DNA of 64,000 nt from Janthinobacterium sp051380875 (GCF_051380875.1 NZ_JBNYXW010000008.1:186001-250000); one strand, 5' to 3'; shown: positions 16,804-26,745, counted from the first letter of the stretch. Notes: generated from the sequence alone by a model not told the origin. Numbers and translations: made by a program.

Positions 16804-19128
16804 TTGACTGCCAAACGAACCGGATTTCCCTGGCCTTCGCGCCGCGCCAGCGTGCGCGCCATCATCCTCGCCGGCTGCGCCGCGCTGGCCGGCGCCCTGC
16901 TGCTGGCCGCCTACCTGTTCCTGTATGTGCGCCCGCGCCTGCCCGAGCTGGACGTCATCACCGACTACCAGCCGAAGATTCCCCTGCGCGTCTACACGGC
17001 CGACAATGTGCTGATCGGCGAATTTGGCGAAGAGCACCGCGACTTCGTGCCGATTGCGCAAGTGCCGGAAATGATGAAAAAAGCCTTGCTGGCCATCGAG
17101 GACAGCCGCTTCTACGAGCACCACGGCATCGACTTCGTGCGCGCCGGCGGCGCCGTGCTGTCGAACCTGCGCCACGGCTTCGGCCACGGCGGCGGTTCAA
17201 CCATTACCATGCAGGTGGCGCGCAATTTCTTCCTGACGCGCGAAAAAGTCGCCTCGCGCAAGCTCAATGAGATCATGCTGGCCCTGAAGATCGAAGCGGC
17301 CCTGTCGAAAGAGCAGATTCTCGAGCTGTACATGAACCAGATGTACCTGGGCCAGCGTTCCTTTGGTTTTGGCAGCGCGGCGCAAACGTATTTTGGCAAG
17401 CCCCTGGCGGAGCTGTCGATCGCCGAAATGGCCATGCTGGCCGGCTTGCCGCAAAATCCCTCGCGCCACAACCCGATCAGCAATCCGAAAAAGGCCCACG
17501 CGCGCCAGCAGCTGGTATTGAAGCGCATGCGCGAACTCGATTACGTCAGCGAAGGCCAGTACCAGCAAGCGCTGGCGCAGCCGCTGCATGTGAATAGCCG
17601 CGCCAAGCAGGGCTTCGACACGCACGCCGAATACGTGGCCGAACTGGCGCGCCAGACGGTCTACGCCCAGTTCAAGGAAGACAGCTACACCAAGGGCATC
17701 AGCGTCTACACGACAATCCTGAAGGCGGACCAGGACGCAGCTTACGCGTCGACGCGCCGCAACGTCATCGCCTACGACCAGCGCCACGGCTACCGTGGCC
17801 CGGAAACCTTCATCGACCTGCCCCTTGAACCCGAACAGCGCGACGACGCCATCGACGCTGCGCTGCAAAAACGCCCGGATAGCGACGGTTTGATCGCCGC
17901 CGTGGTCACGCAGGTCGCCAGCGGCAAGGTGGTGGCCGATATCGGCGACGGCGACGCCAAGGCCATCACAGGCGACGGCTTGCGCTTTGCCGCCCCCGCG
18001 CTCTCAAGCAAGGCCAGTGCCGGCATCAAGCTGCGCCCGGGTGCCGTGATCCGCATCACCCAGGACGCCAAGGGCAACTGGGCCATCACCCAAGTGCCGC
18101 TGGTGGCCGCCGCCTTCGTCTCGCTGGACGCGGACACGGGCGCCTACCACGCCATGGTGGGCGGCTTTGACTACAACCTGCAAAAGTTCAACCATGTGAC
18201 GCAGGCGTGGCGCCAGCCCGGTTCGGCCATGAAGCCTTTCGTGTACTCGGCAGCGCTGGAAAAAGGCTTTTCGCCGGCCACCCTGATCAACGACGTACCT
18301 TTGGCACTGGAAGCCGGAGGCAAAGTCTGGGCGCCGCAGAATGACGATTTCAAGTTCGATGGCCCCATCACCATGCGCTATGCGCTGGCGCAATCGAAGA
18401 ACGTGGCCTCAGTGCGCATCCTGCGCGCGCTGGGCGTACCAACCACGCACGATTTCCTGGAAAAATTCGGTTTTGACCCGGCGCGCCAGCCGAGCAACCT
18501 GACCATGGCGCTAGGCACCGGTTCCGTCACGCCCGTGCAGATGGCGGGCGCGTACGCCCTGTTCGCCAATGGCGGCCACCAGGTCGAACCCTACCTGATC
18601 GAGCGCATCGTCGATGCCAAGGGCGCGGTATTGATGCAGACCAAACCGCCCGCCCCCGGCGACGACAAGACCCTGGCGCTGGACCCGCGCAATGCCTTCG
18701 TCATGGACAGCATGCTGCGCGAAGTGGCGCGCTCGGGCACGGGCGCGGCGGCGACGAAAAAACTGGGACGCAGCGACATTGCCGGCAAGACGGGCACCAC
18801 CAGCGACGCCGTCGACGGCTGGTTCGCCGGCTATGGCGGTGGCATCGTGGCCGTGGCGTGGATGGGTTATGACGATCCCAAGTCCTTGGGCGGGCGCGAA
18901 TTCGGCTCCACGCTGGCCATGCCGATCTGGATCGACTACATGCGCACTGCCCTGTCGACGCGCCCGCAAGTCACGCGCACCGTGCCGGCGGGGTTGAGCC
19001 AGGTCGATGGCGAATGGATGTACGATGAATTCATCGACATGAACGGCGTCAGGACGCTCGACATGGATGCGGAAACGCCGACCGATCCGGCGGCCATGCC
19101 GGAGACGCTGCCGATAGAGACGAACTAA
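16804..19128 (+). CDS. class A penicillin-binding protein 1A, transglycosylase/transpeptidase
   Basis: A 774-residue bifunctional cell-wall synthase. After a short cytoplasmic tail and one membrane helix (about 17-41) comes the glycosyltransferase domain, with catalytic Glu in IEDSRFYEHHGIDF and the GGSTITMQ motif. An OB-like insert follows, then the transpeptidase domain with the SxxK nucleophile in PGSAMKPF, SKN, and KTGTT. It polymerises lipid II and cross-links peptides in the periplasm. The start is a TTG at 16804; no ATG is nearer the family N-terminus. A strong palindromic terminator follows. Confidence 0.93.
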   Translation: MTAKRTGFPWPSRRASVRAIILAGCAALAGALLLAAYLFLYVRPRLPELDVITDYQPKIPLRVYTADNVLIGEFGEEHRDFVPIAQVPEMMKKALLAIEDSRFYEHHGIDFVRAGGAVLSNLRHGFGHGGGSTITMQVARNFFLTREKVASRKLNEIMLALKIEAALSKEQILELYMNQMYLGQRSFGFGSAAQTYFGKPLAELSIAEMAMLAGLPQNPSRHNPISNPKKAHARQQLVLKRMRELDYVSEGQYQQALAQPLHVNSRAKQGFDTHAEYVAELARQTVYAQFKEDSYTKGISVYTTILKADQDAAYASTRRNVIAYDQRHGYRGPETFIDLPLEPEQRDDAIDAALQKRPDSDGLIAAVVTQVASGKVVADIGDGDAKAITGDGLRFAAPALSSKASAGIKLRPGAVIRITQDAKGNWAITQVPLVAAAFVSLDADTGAYHAMVGGFDYNLQKFNHVTQAWRQPGSAMKPFVYSAALEKGFSPATLINDVPLALEAGGKVWAPQNDDFKFDGPITMRYALAQSKNVASVRILRALGVPTTHDFLEKFGFDPARQPSNLTMALGTGSVTPVQMAGAYALFANGGHQVEPYLIERIVDAKGAVLMQTKPPAPGDDKTLALDPRNAFVMDSMLREVARSGTGAAATKKLGRSDIAGKTGTTSDAVDGWFAGYGGGIVAVAWMGYDDPKSLGGREFGSTLAMPIWIDYMRTALSTRPQVTRTVPAGLSQVDGEWMYDEFIDMNGVRTLDMDAETPTDPAAMPETLPIETN

Positions 19129-19163
19129 AAAAATGGCCGGGATCGCTCCCGGCCATTTTTTTT
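19127..19163. terminator. bidirectional terminator between PBP and tetR genes
   Basis: AATGGCCGGGA pairs with TCCCGGCCATT across a 4-nt loop, flanked by A7 on the left and T8 on the right, so it can end transcripts from both convergent genes. Confidence 0.93.
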
Positions 19164-19175
19164 CAGCGCCGGCCC

Positions 19176-19874
19176 TTACGCCGGCCCGGTCACGCTCAAA
19201 TAACCGCGCACCGTCTGCACCGTGCTGTCGGCGAAATTGTCGACGTTGACTTTCGCCGCGCGGTACTTCCAGCGTTTGACGTACCAGTCCTGGAACAGGG
19301 CCAGGCAATGCGCTGCCAGCAAGGTGGGGTCGCCCTGCGGCTTCGGCTCGATTTCAGCGATGGTGGCGGCGATCAGGGTCTGCACGAACAATTCGGAATT
19401 TTTCGCCATGCTGCGCTGCTCGACCTGCAGCACGCGCGAATCCATGAAGACAAAATAAAACCACGGCTGCAGCACTTCGGACAGGTAGATCGACGAGCGT
19501 ATCATCGCCTCGAGCCGGTCCAGCGGCGACTTCACGTCGGCAAACAGCAGCGGCAAGGCTTGCGTGGCGTGGCGCACCACGTCCTCGATCATCTCGGCCA
19601 GCTGATCCTTGCTGGTGATATAGCCGTACAGCCCTCCCATCGACAAGCCCGTTTCGCGGCACAGGTCGCGCAAGCTCATGGCGCGGAAACCCACGTCATT
19701 GGCTAGGCGGAAGGTGGCGACGAAGATGCGTTCGAGGTTTTCCAGCGCCGGCTTGCGGCGTTTGACGCCGATACGGCCCGCGTGGCGGTCAAGAATATAT
19801 TCCCAGATGTTTTCGCCATTCAAAGGCGTCATCTGTTGAAACTGTTCAAAATTGAAATGGGTCGACAAGTGCAT
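19176..19874 (-). CDS. TetR/AcrR-family transcriptional regulator
   Basis: A 232-residue regulator. The helix-turn-helix lies at about residues 55-95: GFRAMSLRDLCRETGLSMGG then LYGYITSKDQLAEMI, the standard TetR DNA-binding pattern. The C-terminal part would bind a ligand and dimerise. An unusually long N-terminal extension of about 40 residues precedes the HTH. The gene is divergent from lipA, so the lipase operon is the first candidate target (inference from position). The start is uncertain: MHLSTHF at 19874 is taken, but the frame opens at 19898 and neither has a strong ribosome site. Confidence 0.85.
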   Translation of the reverse strand: MHLSTHFNFEQFQQMTPLNGENIWEYILDRHAGRIGVKRRKPALENLERIFVATFRLANDVGFRAMSLRDLCRETGLSMGGLYGYITSKDQLAEMIEDVVRHATQALPLLFADVKSPLDRLEAMIRSSIYLSEVLQPWFYFVFMDSRVLQVEQRSMAKNSELFVQTLIAATIAEIEPKPQGDPTLLAAHCLALFQDWYVKRWKYRAAKVNVDNFADSTVQTVRGYLSVTGPA

Positions 19875-20205
19875 TCTCAAATAACGGTGTATGAGCAATG
19901 TAAATACAGTGCCTGAGCGCGGCTCTGCAAGACGGCGGGACTGCGTATTTCGGGGCGATTATAGCTCAGGAAAACAACTATTTGACTTTCCAACTATGCA
20001 ATGGGCATATAAGCAACGCCAAATATGCACAGTTATTGCGCTGCATCATGCAATTCAAATGCAATTTAAATCCAGCAGTGCTACATTTCAAAAACCGAGC
20101 GATCGCTATATTTAAAATATCGATAGAAATGAGAGTGAGCCAACCCGGGTATTGACTACAGCATCGACATTTCCACTATATATTATAAAAAATAACGGAG
20201 ACAAA
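19875..20205. promoter_or_regulatory. divergent control region between tetR and lipA
   Basis: A 331-bp AT-rich stretch without a gene. A sigma-70-like promoter for lipA is visible: TTGACT (20152-20157), then TATATA at 20177 (19-nt spacer) or ACTATA at 20175 (17-nt spacer). Upstream are two direct ATGCAATT copies (20048-20055 and 20059-20066), spaced one helical turn apart, and a TATGC-N5-GCATA inverted repeat near 19996. These are candidate operator sites for the TetR protein or another regulator; the assignment is inference. Confidence 0.45.
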
Positions 20206-21120
20206 ATGAAGACTCGCTTTTGGCAACTGCTATCGACCCTGCTACTGGCCATCGCCATCGTGCCCGGTAACGCCAGCGCCGCCGGCTACACGCAAACGAA
20301 GTACCCGATCGTGCTGGTGCACGGCCTGTTCGGCTTCGACAAGCTCGGTCCCGTCGAATATTTTTATGGCATCCCCGCCGCCCTGCGCAGCGGCGGCGCG
20401 CAAGTCTATGTAACCACCGTCTCGGCTGCCAACAGCACCGAAGTGCGCGGCGAGCAATTGCTGGCGCAAGTGCGGCAAATCCTCGCCGCCACGGGCGCGG
20501 CCAAGGTCAACTTGATCGGCCACAGCCACGGCGGCCCCACGGCCCGCTATGTCGCTTCCGTGCGGCCCGACCTGGTCGCTTCCGTCACCAGCGTGGCTGG
20601 CGTCAACAAGGGTTCCAAGGTGGCCGACGTGCTGATCGGCGCCATTCCCAACACCAGCGGCGTGCTGGGCAACGGCCTGGCTGCCCTCATCAGTTTGCTG
20701 TCCGGCAATGCCGGCATGCCGCAAAACGCGGGCGCCTCGCTGGCGTCCCTGTCCACGGCCGGCTCGCTGGCGTTCAACAGCCGTCACCCGCAAGGCGTGC
20801 CGGCATCGGCCTGCGGCGAAGGCGCCTACCAGGTACAAGGCGTGTATTATTTTTCCTGGAGCGGCGCGCAGCCGTACACCAACGTGCTTGACGTGGGCGA
20901 CCCGCTGCTGGCCGCCACCAGCCTGGCATTCGGCGGCGCCAAGAACGATGGTCTCGTCAGCAGCTGCTCGAGCCACCTGGGCAAGGTGATCCGCGACGAC
21001 TACGCCATGAACCACCTCGATGAAGTCAACCAGTTCGTCGGCATCGTCAACCTGTTCGAGACCAACCCCGTCACCGTCTTCCGCCAGCAGGCCAACCGCC
21101 TGCAAGGCCTGGGACTGTAA
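20206..21120 (+). CDS. lipA: secreted triacylglycerol lipase, family I
   Basis: A 304-residue exported esterase/lipase that hydrolyses long-chain triglycerides outside the cell. A signal peptide (about residues 1-26, ending NASA-A) is followed by the oxyanion segment YPIVLVHGLFGF. The nucleophile elbow is GHSHGG. The late YAMNHLDEVNQ segment supplies the likely catalytic His. This is the Pseudomonas/Burkholderia lipase family, whose members need a dedicated foldase, and that foldase gene follows 11 nt downstream. Start set at MKTRFWQ because CGGAG lies 5 nt upstream; the frame opens earlier at 20152. Confidence 0.9.
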   Translation: MKTRFWQLLSTLLLAIAIVPGNASAAGYTQTKYPIVLVHGLFGFDKLGPVEYFYGIPAALRSGGAQVYVTTVSAANSTEVRGEQLLAQVRQILAATGAAKVNLIGHSHGGPTARYVASVRPDLVASVTSVAGVNKGSKVADVLIGAIPNTSGVLGNGLAALISLLSGNAGMPQNAGASLASLSTAGSLAFNSRHPQGVPASACGEGAYQVQGVYYFSWSGAQPYTNVLDVGDPLLAATSLAFGGAKNDGLVSSCSSHLGKVIRDDYAMNHLDEVNQFVGIVNLFETNPVTVFRQQANRLQGLGL

Positions 21121-21131
21121 GGGAGCTGTGC

Positions 21132-22049
21132 ATGCACGCGAAATGGATGACGGTTTTTGGCGTGGCCGTGGCGGGACTGGCCCTGTATTGGACGCTGGCG
21201 CCGGGCGAGCCGCCTGCCCCGCCGCAAGAAAAACCGGAACCGGACCTGTTCGCGTTCGTGCGCTCGATGGAAGGCACGCGGCCCGATGGCAACGTGACGG
21301 TGGCCGCCGGCGACAAGCTGGTGGTCGACGCGGAGCTGGGCCATCTGTTCGATTACTACCTGGCGGGCCTCGGTGAAAAACCGCTGGCCGCCATCCGCAG
21401 CCAGATCGAGGCGGAGCTTGAGCGGCGCCTGGCGCCCGTGCCGGCGCGCGAAGCGAAACGCCTGCTGGGCGCGTACCTGGCCTACAAGCAGGCACTGGCC
21501 GCCACCGAGCAAGCCTTGCCCGCGCAAGCCGATGCGGCCCTGGCGGCCAGCGCGCGCCTGCACGCCATGCGCGCCTTGCGCAGCAATTACTTTACGCCGG
21601 AGGAAAGCGCGGGCCTGTTTGGCGCCAGCGACGCCTACGACGACGATGCCGTGGCGCGCATGGCGATTTTGGGCGACACCACACTGGACGAGGCGCAGCG
21701 CCAGGCGACACTGGCCGCGCTCGACCAGCAGCTGCCGCCCGCCCTGCGCGCCGCCCGCGACGCGCCGCTGCAGGTGGCCAAACTGGACGAATCGGTAAAG
21801 GCGCTGCGCGCCCAGGGCGGCGGCGAGAATGAAGTCTACCGCCTGCGCGCCAGCACCTTCACGCCCGCAGCGGCGGCGCGCCTGGCGGAGCTGGACCGCG
21901 AAGAATCGCAATGGCAGCAGCGCATCATCGCCTGGCAAGCGCAAAAGGCCAGCCTGCCCGCTGGCGCGCAAAATGCGGCGGCCCTGCAGCAGCTGCGCGA
22001 CGCCAGCTTTACGCCGGACGAACAGCGCCGCCTGGGCGCGTACGAATAA
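21132..22049 (+). CDS. lipB: lipase-specific foldase (lipase chaperone)
   Basis: A 305-residue steric chaperone, anchored in the inner membrane by an N-terminal helix (about 5-24) and followed by a Pro-rich linker, with an all-helical, Ala/Arg-rich periplasmic body. It folds LipA before secretion through the type II system. The key family segment is present as LGHLFDYYLAGLGE (about residues 71-84). The canonical form is R-x-x-F-D-Y, and here the Arg position is Gly, which is unusual. The later repeats FTPEE and FTPDEQRRL are typical. Tightly coupled to lipA. Confidence 0.87.
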   Translation: MHAKWMTVFGVAVAGLALYWTLAPGEPPAPPQEKPEPDLFAFVRSMEGTRPDGNVTVAAGDKLVVDAELGHLFDYYLAGLGEKPLAAIRSQIEAELERRLAPVPAREAKRLLGAYLAYKQALAATEQALPAQADAALAASARLHAMRALRSNYFTPEESAGLFGASDAYDDDAVARMAILGDTTLDEAQRQATLAALDQQLPPALRAARDAPLQVAKLDESVKALRAQGGGENEVYRLRASTFTPAAAARLAELDREESQWQQRIIAWQAQKASLPAGAQNAAALQQLRDASFTPDEQRRLGAYE

Positions 22050-22247
22050 GCGCGATCCGCGGCCCCATCGCGCTTGAAGCGCTGGCCATCCAGGCCAGTT
22101 CGCCCGATTGCTCCTGCAGCGCTTTGACGGCGCTTCTGCAGCGGCCACCAGCTTGCCGCCCACATCGACCGCCACCTTCGGTGCCCGCTATTGGCTGCGC
22201 AGTTAATAGTCGTATAAGATGGCCATCAAGCAAACAACAGGCACACC

Positions 22248-23192
22248 ATGGTTTATCCTATCAAACACAAACTGGTGATCGGCGTCGCTTCGAGCGCGCT
22301 GTTCGACCTGTCCGAATCGCACCAGGTCTACCTCGACAGTGGCCCCGAGGAGTACCGCAAGTACCAGGAAACGCATATCGATGCGGTGCTGGCGCGCGGC
22401 GTGGCGTTTCCCTTCATCCGCCGCTTCCTGAACATCAACAAGCACTATCCGCGCCAGTCGCCCGTGGAAGTGGTGCTGTTTTCGCGCAATTCGCCGGAAA
22501 CGGGCTTGCGCGTCATGCATTCGATCGCCCACTACGGCCTGGATATCTCGCGCGCCGCCTTCATGACGGGCAAGTCGCCGTATCCCTACCTGCCCGCCTT
22601 CAATGCGTCGCTGTTTCTCAGCGCCAATGAAGACGACGTGCGCAGCGCCCTGGCCTGCAACTATCCGGCCGGCCTGGTGCTGCCATCGCGCACGGAGGAC
22701 GATGAAAGCGACGAAGAATTGCGCGTCGCCTTCGACTTTGACGGCGTGATTGCCGACGACGAGTCCGAAACCGTGTTCAAACGCAACAATGACGTCGATG
22801 AATTCCACGCCCACGAAACCCTGAACGTGGGCACGCCGCACCGCCCCGGCCCGCTGGCCGACCTGTTCCAGAAACTGGCCACCATGCAGCGCCTGGAAGA
22901 AAAGGCGCAGCGGCGCGACCCGCAATACAAGAAGATCCTGCGCATCGCCATCATCACGGCGCGCAACGCCCCCTCGCACGAACGCGTGGTGACAACCCTG
23001 AAAAGCTGGGGCGTGGCGGCCGACGAGACATTTTTCCTCGGCGGCATGGACAAGTCGCGCGTGCTGGCCGTGTTCAAGCCGCATATCTTCTTCGATGACC
23101 AGATAAGCCACCTCAAATCGGTGGGCGGAACCATTCCCATGGTGCATGTCCCCTTCGGCATTGCGAATGTACGCACTGGCGATGGTCTATAA
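22248..23192 (+). CDS. 5'-nucleotidase (NT5C1-like)
   Basis: A 314-residue cytosolic nucleotidase of the type found in bacteria and related to animal cytosolic 5'-nucleotidase I. It removes phosphate from nucleoside monophosphates. The HAD-type nucleophile motif is visible in RVAFDFDGVIADDESE (about residues 158-175), with IITARNAPSHERV as the next conserved block and HIFFDDQISHL near the end. A TATAAG (22213-22218) 30 nt upstream is a possible -10. The 198 bp before it hold no convincing gene. Confidence 0.85.
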   Translation: MVYPIKHKLVIGVASSALFDLSESHQVYLDSGPEEYRKYQETHIDAVLARGVAFPFIRRFLNINKHYPRQSPVEVVLFSRNSPETGLRVMHSIAHYGLDISRAAFMTGKSPYPYLPAFNASLFLSANEDDVRSALACNYPAGLVLPSRTEDDESDEELRVAFDFDGVIADDESETVFKRNNDVDEFHAHETLNVGTPHRPGPLADLFQKLATMQRLEEKAQRRDPQYKKILRIAIITARNAPSHERVVTTLKSWGVAADETFFLGGMDKSRVLAVFKPHIFFDDQISHLKSVGGTIPMVHVPFGIANVRTGDGL

Positions 23193-23193
23193 T
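23188..23193 (+). promoter_or_regulatory. candidate -10 element for mfd
   Basis: TATAAT overlaps the stop codon of the nucleotidase gene and lies 87 nt before mfd, in the string GGTCTATAATC also seen before the penicillin-binding protein gene. Confidence 0.4.
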
Positions 23194-23279
23194 CTTGCCT
23201 GTCAGCGCCGTCACTGGCGGCGCTGCGCGCACCACAGCTGTTCCACTCAACTGCCTCTGCCACTAGCGTCGTCGCCTGC

Positions 23280-26200
23280 ATGTCTTTAGACTTAAAAAAA
23301 ATCCTCCCCAAGCCCGGCAACCGCTACGCGCTGCCCGCCCTGTATGGTTCATCCGACGCCTACGCCCTGGCGCTGGCCGCGCTGGCATTGAAAGCGCGGG
23401 GCCAGATGCTGGCCGTGGTGGTGGCGCAGGCCAGCGACGGCCAGCGCCTGCTCGATGAAATTGCGTGGTTTAGCGGCAAGGAACTGCGCTGCCACTTGCT
23501 GCCGGACTGGGAAACCCTGCCCTACGACGCCTTTTCGCCGCACCAGGACCTGGTTTCCGAGCGCCTGGCCACGCTGCACGAAATCGGCAACCGCCAGTGC
23601 GACGTGCTGATCGTGCCGGCTACCACGGCGCTGGTGCGCCTGGCGCCGCCCTCGTTCTTGGCCGCCTACACCTTCTTCTTCAAGAAGGGCGAAAAGCTCG
23701 ATGAAGCGCGCCTGAAGTCGCAGCTGACGCTGGCCGGCTACAGCCATGTCTCGCAAGTGATGTCGCCCGGCGAATATTCGGTGCGCGGCGGCCTGCTCGA
23801 CCTGTTCCCCATGGGTTCGGCCCTGCCCTACCGGCTCGACCTGTTTGGCGACACCATCGAGACCATCCGCACATTCGACGCCGACACCCAGCGCTCGCTG
23901 TATCCCGTGCACGAAGTGCGCCTGCTGCCGGGACGTGAATTCCCGATGGATGAAGCGGCGCGCACCACCTTCCGCAACCGCTGGCGCGAACAGTTTGAGG
24001 GCGATCCATCGCGCTCGGTGGTGTACAAGGACATCAGCAGCGGCATCGCCTCGGCCGGTATCGAATATTATCTGCCCCTGTTTTTCGCGCAGACGGCGAC
24101 GCTGTTCGACTACCTGCCGCCGGATGCTTCGCTGGCCCTGGTGGGCGACATCGACGCGGCCATCGGGCGCTTCTGGACGGACACGCAGTCGCGCTACCGC
24201 TTTCTGAAAGCGGACCGAGAACGGCCGATCCTGCCGCCCGAATCGCTGTTCCTCTCCGACGAACAGTTCTTCGGCCTGGCCAAGCCGTATCCGCGCCTGG
24301 CGATTGCCAAGTCCAACGATGCGCTGGCGTCGGAATTGTCGGCTCCCGTGCCGAACATCGCCGTCAACCGCCGTGCCGACGACCCGCTGGCGAACCTGCG
24401 CAGCTATCTGCTGCAATCGGGCCGCCGCGTGATGATTTGCGCCGAATCAAACGGCCGCCGCGAAACCTTGCAGCAGTACTTCAACGAATACGACCTGCAG
24501 CTGACGCCGGTGGAAGGCTGCGACGGCTTCCTGCAGTCAAGCACCAAGCTGATGCTGGGCGTGGCGCCGCTGCACGCGGGCTTCGAATTATTTACACCTG
24601 ACGGCAATCTGTCCTTCATCACGGAAACCGAGCTGTATGCCGGTTCCGGGCGCAGGATAGGCAGCAAGAAGCAGGAAGGCGTGACGCAGGTCGAGTCGAT
24701 GGTGCGCGACCTGTCGGAGCTGAAAATTGGCGACCCGGTGGTGCACATCAACCACGGCATCGGGCGCTACATGGGCCTGACCAGCATGGACCTGGGCGAA
24801 GGCGAGACGGAATTTTTGCACCTGGAATACGCCAAGGACACCAAGCTGTACGTGCCCGTGTCGCAGCTGCATGTGATCTCGCGCTATTCGGGCGCCTCGC
24901 CGGAAGACGCGCCGCTGCACTCGCTCGGCTCGGGCCAGTGGGAAAAGGCCAAGAAACGCGCGGCAGAACAGGTGCGCGACACGGCCGCCGAGCTGCTCAA
25001 CCTGTATGCGCGCCGCGCGCTGCGCCAGGGCCATGCGTTTGAATTCTCGGCGCACGACTACCAGCGCTTCGCCGACAGCTTCGGCTTCGAAGAAACGCCG
25101 GACCAGGCCGAGGCCATCAACAACGTCATCAAGGACATGACCTCGGGCAAACCGATGGACCGCCTGGTATGCGGCGACGTCGGCTTCGGCAAGACGGAAG
25201 TGGCACTGCGCGCCGCCTTCATCGCCGTCATGGGCGGCAAGCAGGTAGCCATCCTGGCGCCCACCACCCTGCTGGCCGAGCAGCATGCGCAAACCTTCGC
25301 CGACCGTTTCGCCGACTGGCCCGTGCGCATCGCCGAGCTGTCGCGCTTTCGCAGCGGCAAGGAAATCACGCAAGCGTTCAAGGGCATGGCCGACGGCACC
25401 ATCGACATCGTCATCGGCACGCACAAATTGCTGTCCGATGATGTGAAATTTACCCGTCTTGGCCTGGTCATCATCGACGAGGAACACCGGTTCGGCGTGC
25501 GCCAGAAGGAAGCGCTGAAAGCCCTGCGCGCCGAAGTGGACGTGCTGACGCTGACGGCCACGCCGATTCCCCGCACGCTGGGCATGGCGCTGGAAGGCTT
25601 GCGCGACTTTTCCATCATCGCCACGGCGCCGCAAAAGCGCCTGGCCATCAAGACGTTCGTGCGCAGCGAGGGTGAAGCCATCATCCGCGAAGCGTGTTTG
25701 CGCGAACTCAAACGGGGCGGCCAGATCTACTTCCTGCATAACGAGGTGGAAACCATCCAGAACCGCCTGGCCATGCTGACGGAACTGCTGCCCGAGGCGC
25801 GCATCGCCGTGGCGCACGGCCAGATGCACGAGCGCGACCTGGAAAAGGTCATGCGCGACTTCGTCGCCCAGCGCTTCAATATTTTGCTGTGCACGACCAT
25901 CATCGAGACCGGTATCGACGTGCCGACGGCGAACACCATCCTCATGCACCGCGCCGACAAGTTCGGCCTGGCGCAGCTGCACCAGCTGCGCGGCCGCGTG
26001 GGCCGTTCGCATCACCAGGCTTACGCCTATTTGCTGGTGCACGACGTGCAGGGCCTGACCAAGCTGGCGCAGCGCCGCCTGGACGCCATCCAGCAGATGG
26101 AAGAACTGGGCAGCGGCTTTTACCTGGCCATGCACGACCTGGAAATCCGCGGCGCCGGCGAGGTGCTGGGCGAGAGCCAGTCGGGCGAAATGACGGAAAT

Positions 26201-26723
26201 CGGCTTCCAGCTGTATTCGGACATGCTGCACGAAGCCGTGCGCTCGCTGAAAGCCGGCAAGGAGCCGGACCTGGCCGCGCCGCTGGCGTCAACCACCGAG
26301 ATCAACCTGCACGTGCCAGCCCTGCTGCCGGCCGACTTCTGCGGCGACGTGCACGAGCGCCTGTCGATCTACAAACGCCTGGCCAATTGCGCCACGCAAG
26401 AGAAGATCAACGATATCCAGGAAGAGCTGATCGACCGCTTCGGCAAGCTGCCCGACCCCGTCAAGGCGCTGATCGAGACGCACCGCCTGCGCATCGCGGC
26501 AAAAACCGTGGGCATCGTCAAGATCGACGTGCATGGCGAGGCGGCCACCCTGCAATTCATGGCCAAGCCGCCCATCGACCCGATGCGCATCATCGAATTG
26601 ATCCAGAAAAACCGCCATATCAAGCTGCATGGCCAGGACAAGCTGAAAATCACCGCCGCCATGCCGGACCTGGCAGCGCGTGTGACGCAGATCAAGACCA
26701 CCATCAAGCAATTGACCGTTTAG
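23280..26723 (+). CDS. mfd: transcription-repair coupling factor
   Basis: A 1147-residue ATP-driven DNA translocase that removes RNA polymerase stalled at lesions and recruits UvrA. The N-terminal UvrB-like part (to about residue 350) is followed by the polymerase-interaction domain around residues 480-550. The motor has Walker A GDVGFGKTEVALRA, Walker B DEEHRFG and motif VI-like QLRGRVGRS. The C-terminal TRCF domain completes the protein. The length is normal for the family. serB follows 22 nt downstream and may be read from the same transcript. Confidence 0.97.
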   Translation: MSLDLKKILPKPGNRYALPALYGSSDAYALALAALALKARGQMLAVVVAQASDGQRLLDEIAWFSGKELRCHLLPDWETLPYDAFSPHQDLVSERLATLHEIGNRQCDVLIVPATTALVRLAPPSFLAAYTFFFKKGEKLDEARLKSQLTLAGYSHVSQVMSPGEYSVRGGLLDLFPMGSALPYRLDLFGDTIETIRTFDADTQRSLYPVHEVRLLPGREFPMDEAARTTFRNRWREQFEGDPSRSVVYKDISSGIASAGIEYYLPLFFAQTATLFDYLPPDASLALVGDIDAAIGRFWTDTQSRYRFLKADRERPILPPESLFLSDEQFFGLAKPYPRLAIAKSNDALASELSAPVPNIAVNRRADDPLANLRSYLLQSGRRVMICAESNGRRETLQQYFNEYDLQLTPVEGCDGFLQSSTKLMLGVAPLHAGFELFTPDGNLSFITETELYAGSGRRIGSKKQEGVTQVESMVRDLSELKIGDPVVHINHGIGRYMGLTSMDLGEGETEFLHLEYAKDTKLYVPVSQLHVISRYSGASPEDAPLHSLGSGQWEKAKKRAAEQVRDTAAELLNLYARRALRQGHAFEFSAHDYQRFADSFGFEETPDQAEAINNVIKDMTSGKPMDRLVCGDVGFGKTEVALRAAFIAVMGGKQVAILAPTTLLAEQHAQTFADRFADWPVRIAELSRFRSGKEITQAFKGMADGTIDIVIGTHKLLSDDVKFTRLGLVIIDEEHRFGVRQKEALKALRAEVDVLTLTATPIPRTLGMALEGLRDFSIIATAPQKRLAIKTFVRSEGEAIIREACLRELKRGGQIYFLHNEVETIQNRLAMLTELLPEARIAVAHGQMHERDLEKVMRDFVAQRFNILLCTTIIETGIDVPTANTILMHRADKFGLAQLHQLRGRVGRSHHQAYAYLLVHDVQGLTKLAQRRLDAIQQMEELGSGFYLAMHDLEIRGAGEVLGESQSGEMTEIGFQLYSDMLHEAVRSLKAGKEPDLAAPLASTTEINLHVPALLPADFCGDVHERLSIYKRLANCATQEKINDIQEELIDRFGKLPDPVKALIETHRLRIAAKTVGIVKIDVHGEAATLQFMAKPPIDPMRIIELIQKNRHIKLHGQDKLKITAAMPDLAARVTQIKTTIKQLTV

Positions 26724-26745
26724 ACTTTCACCGCCGAGCTGACCC

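Noticed and set aside
22050..22247. Open frames in the gap between lipB and the 5'-nucleotidase
   Set aside because: Frames on both strands are open only because of GC content. No start with a ribosome site and no recognisable protein.
24588..26231. 547-codon minus-strand frame inside mfd
   Set aside because: Mfd is certain on the other strand; the frame has no start context or motif.
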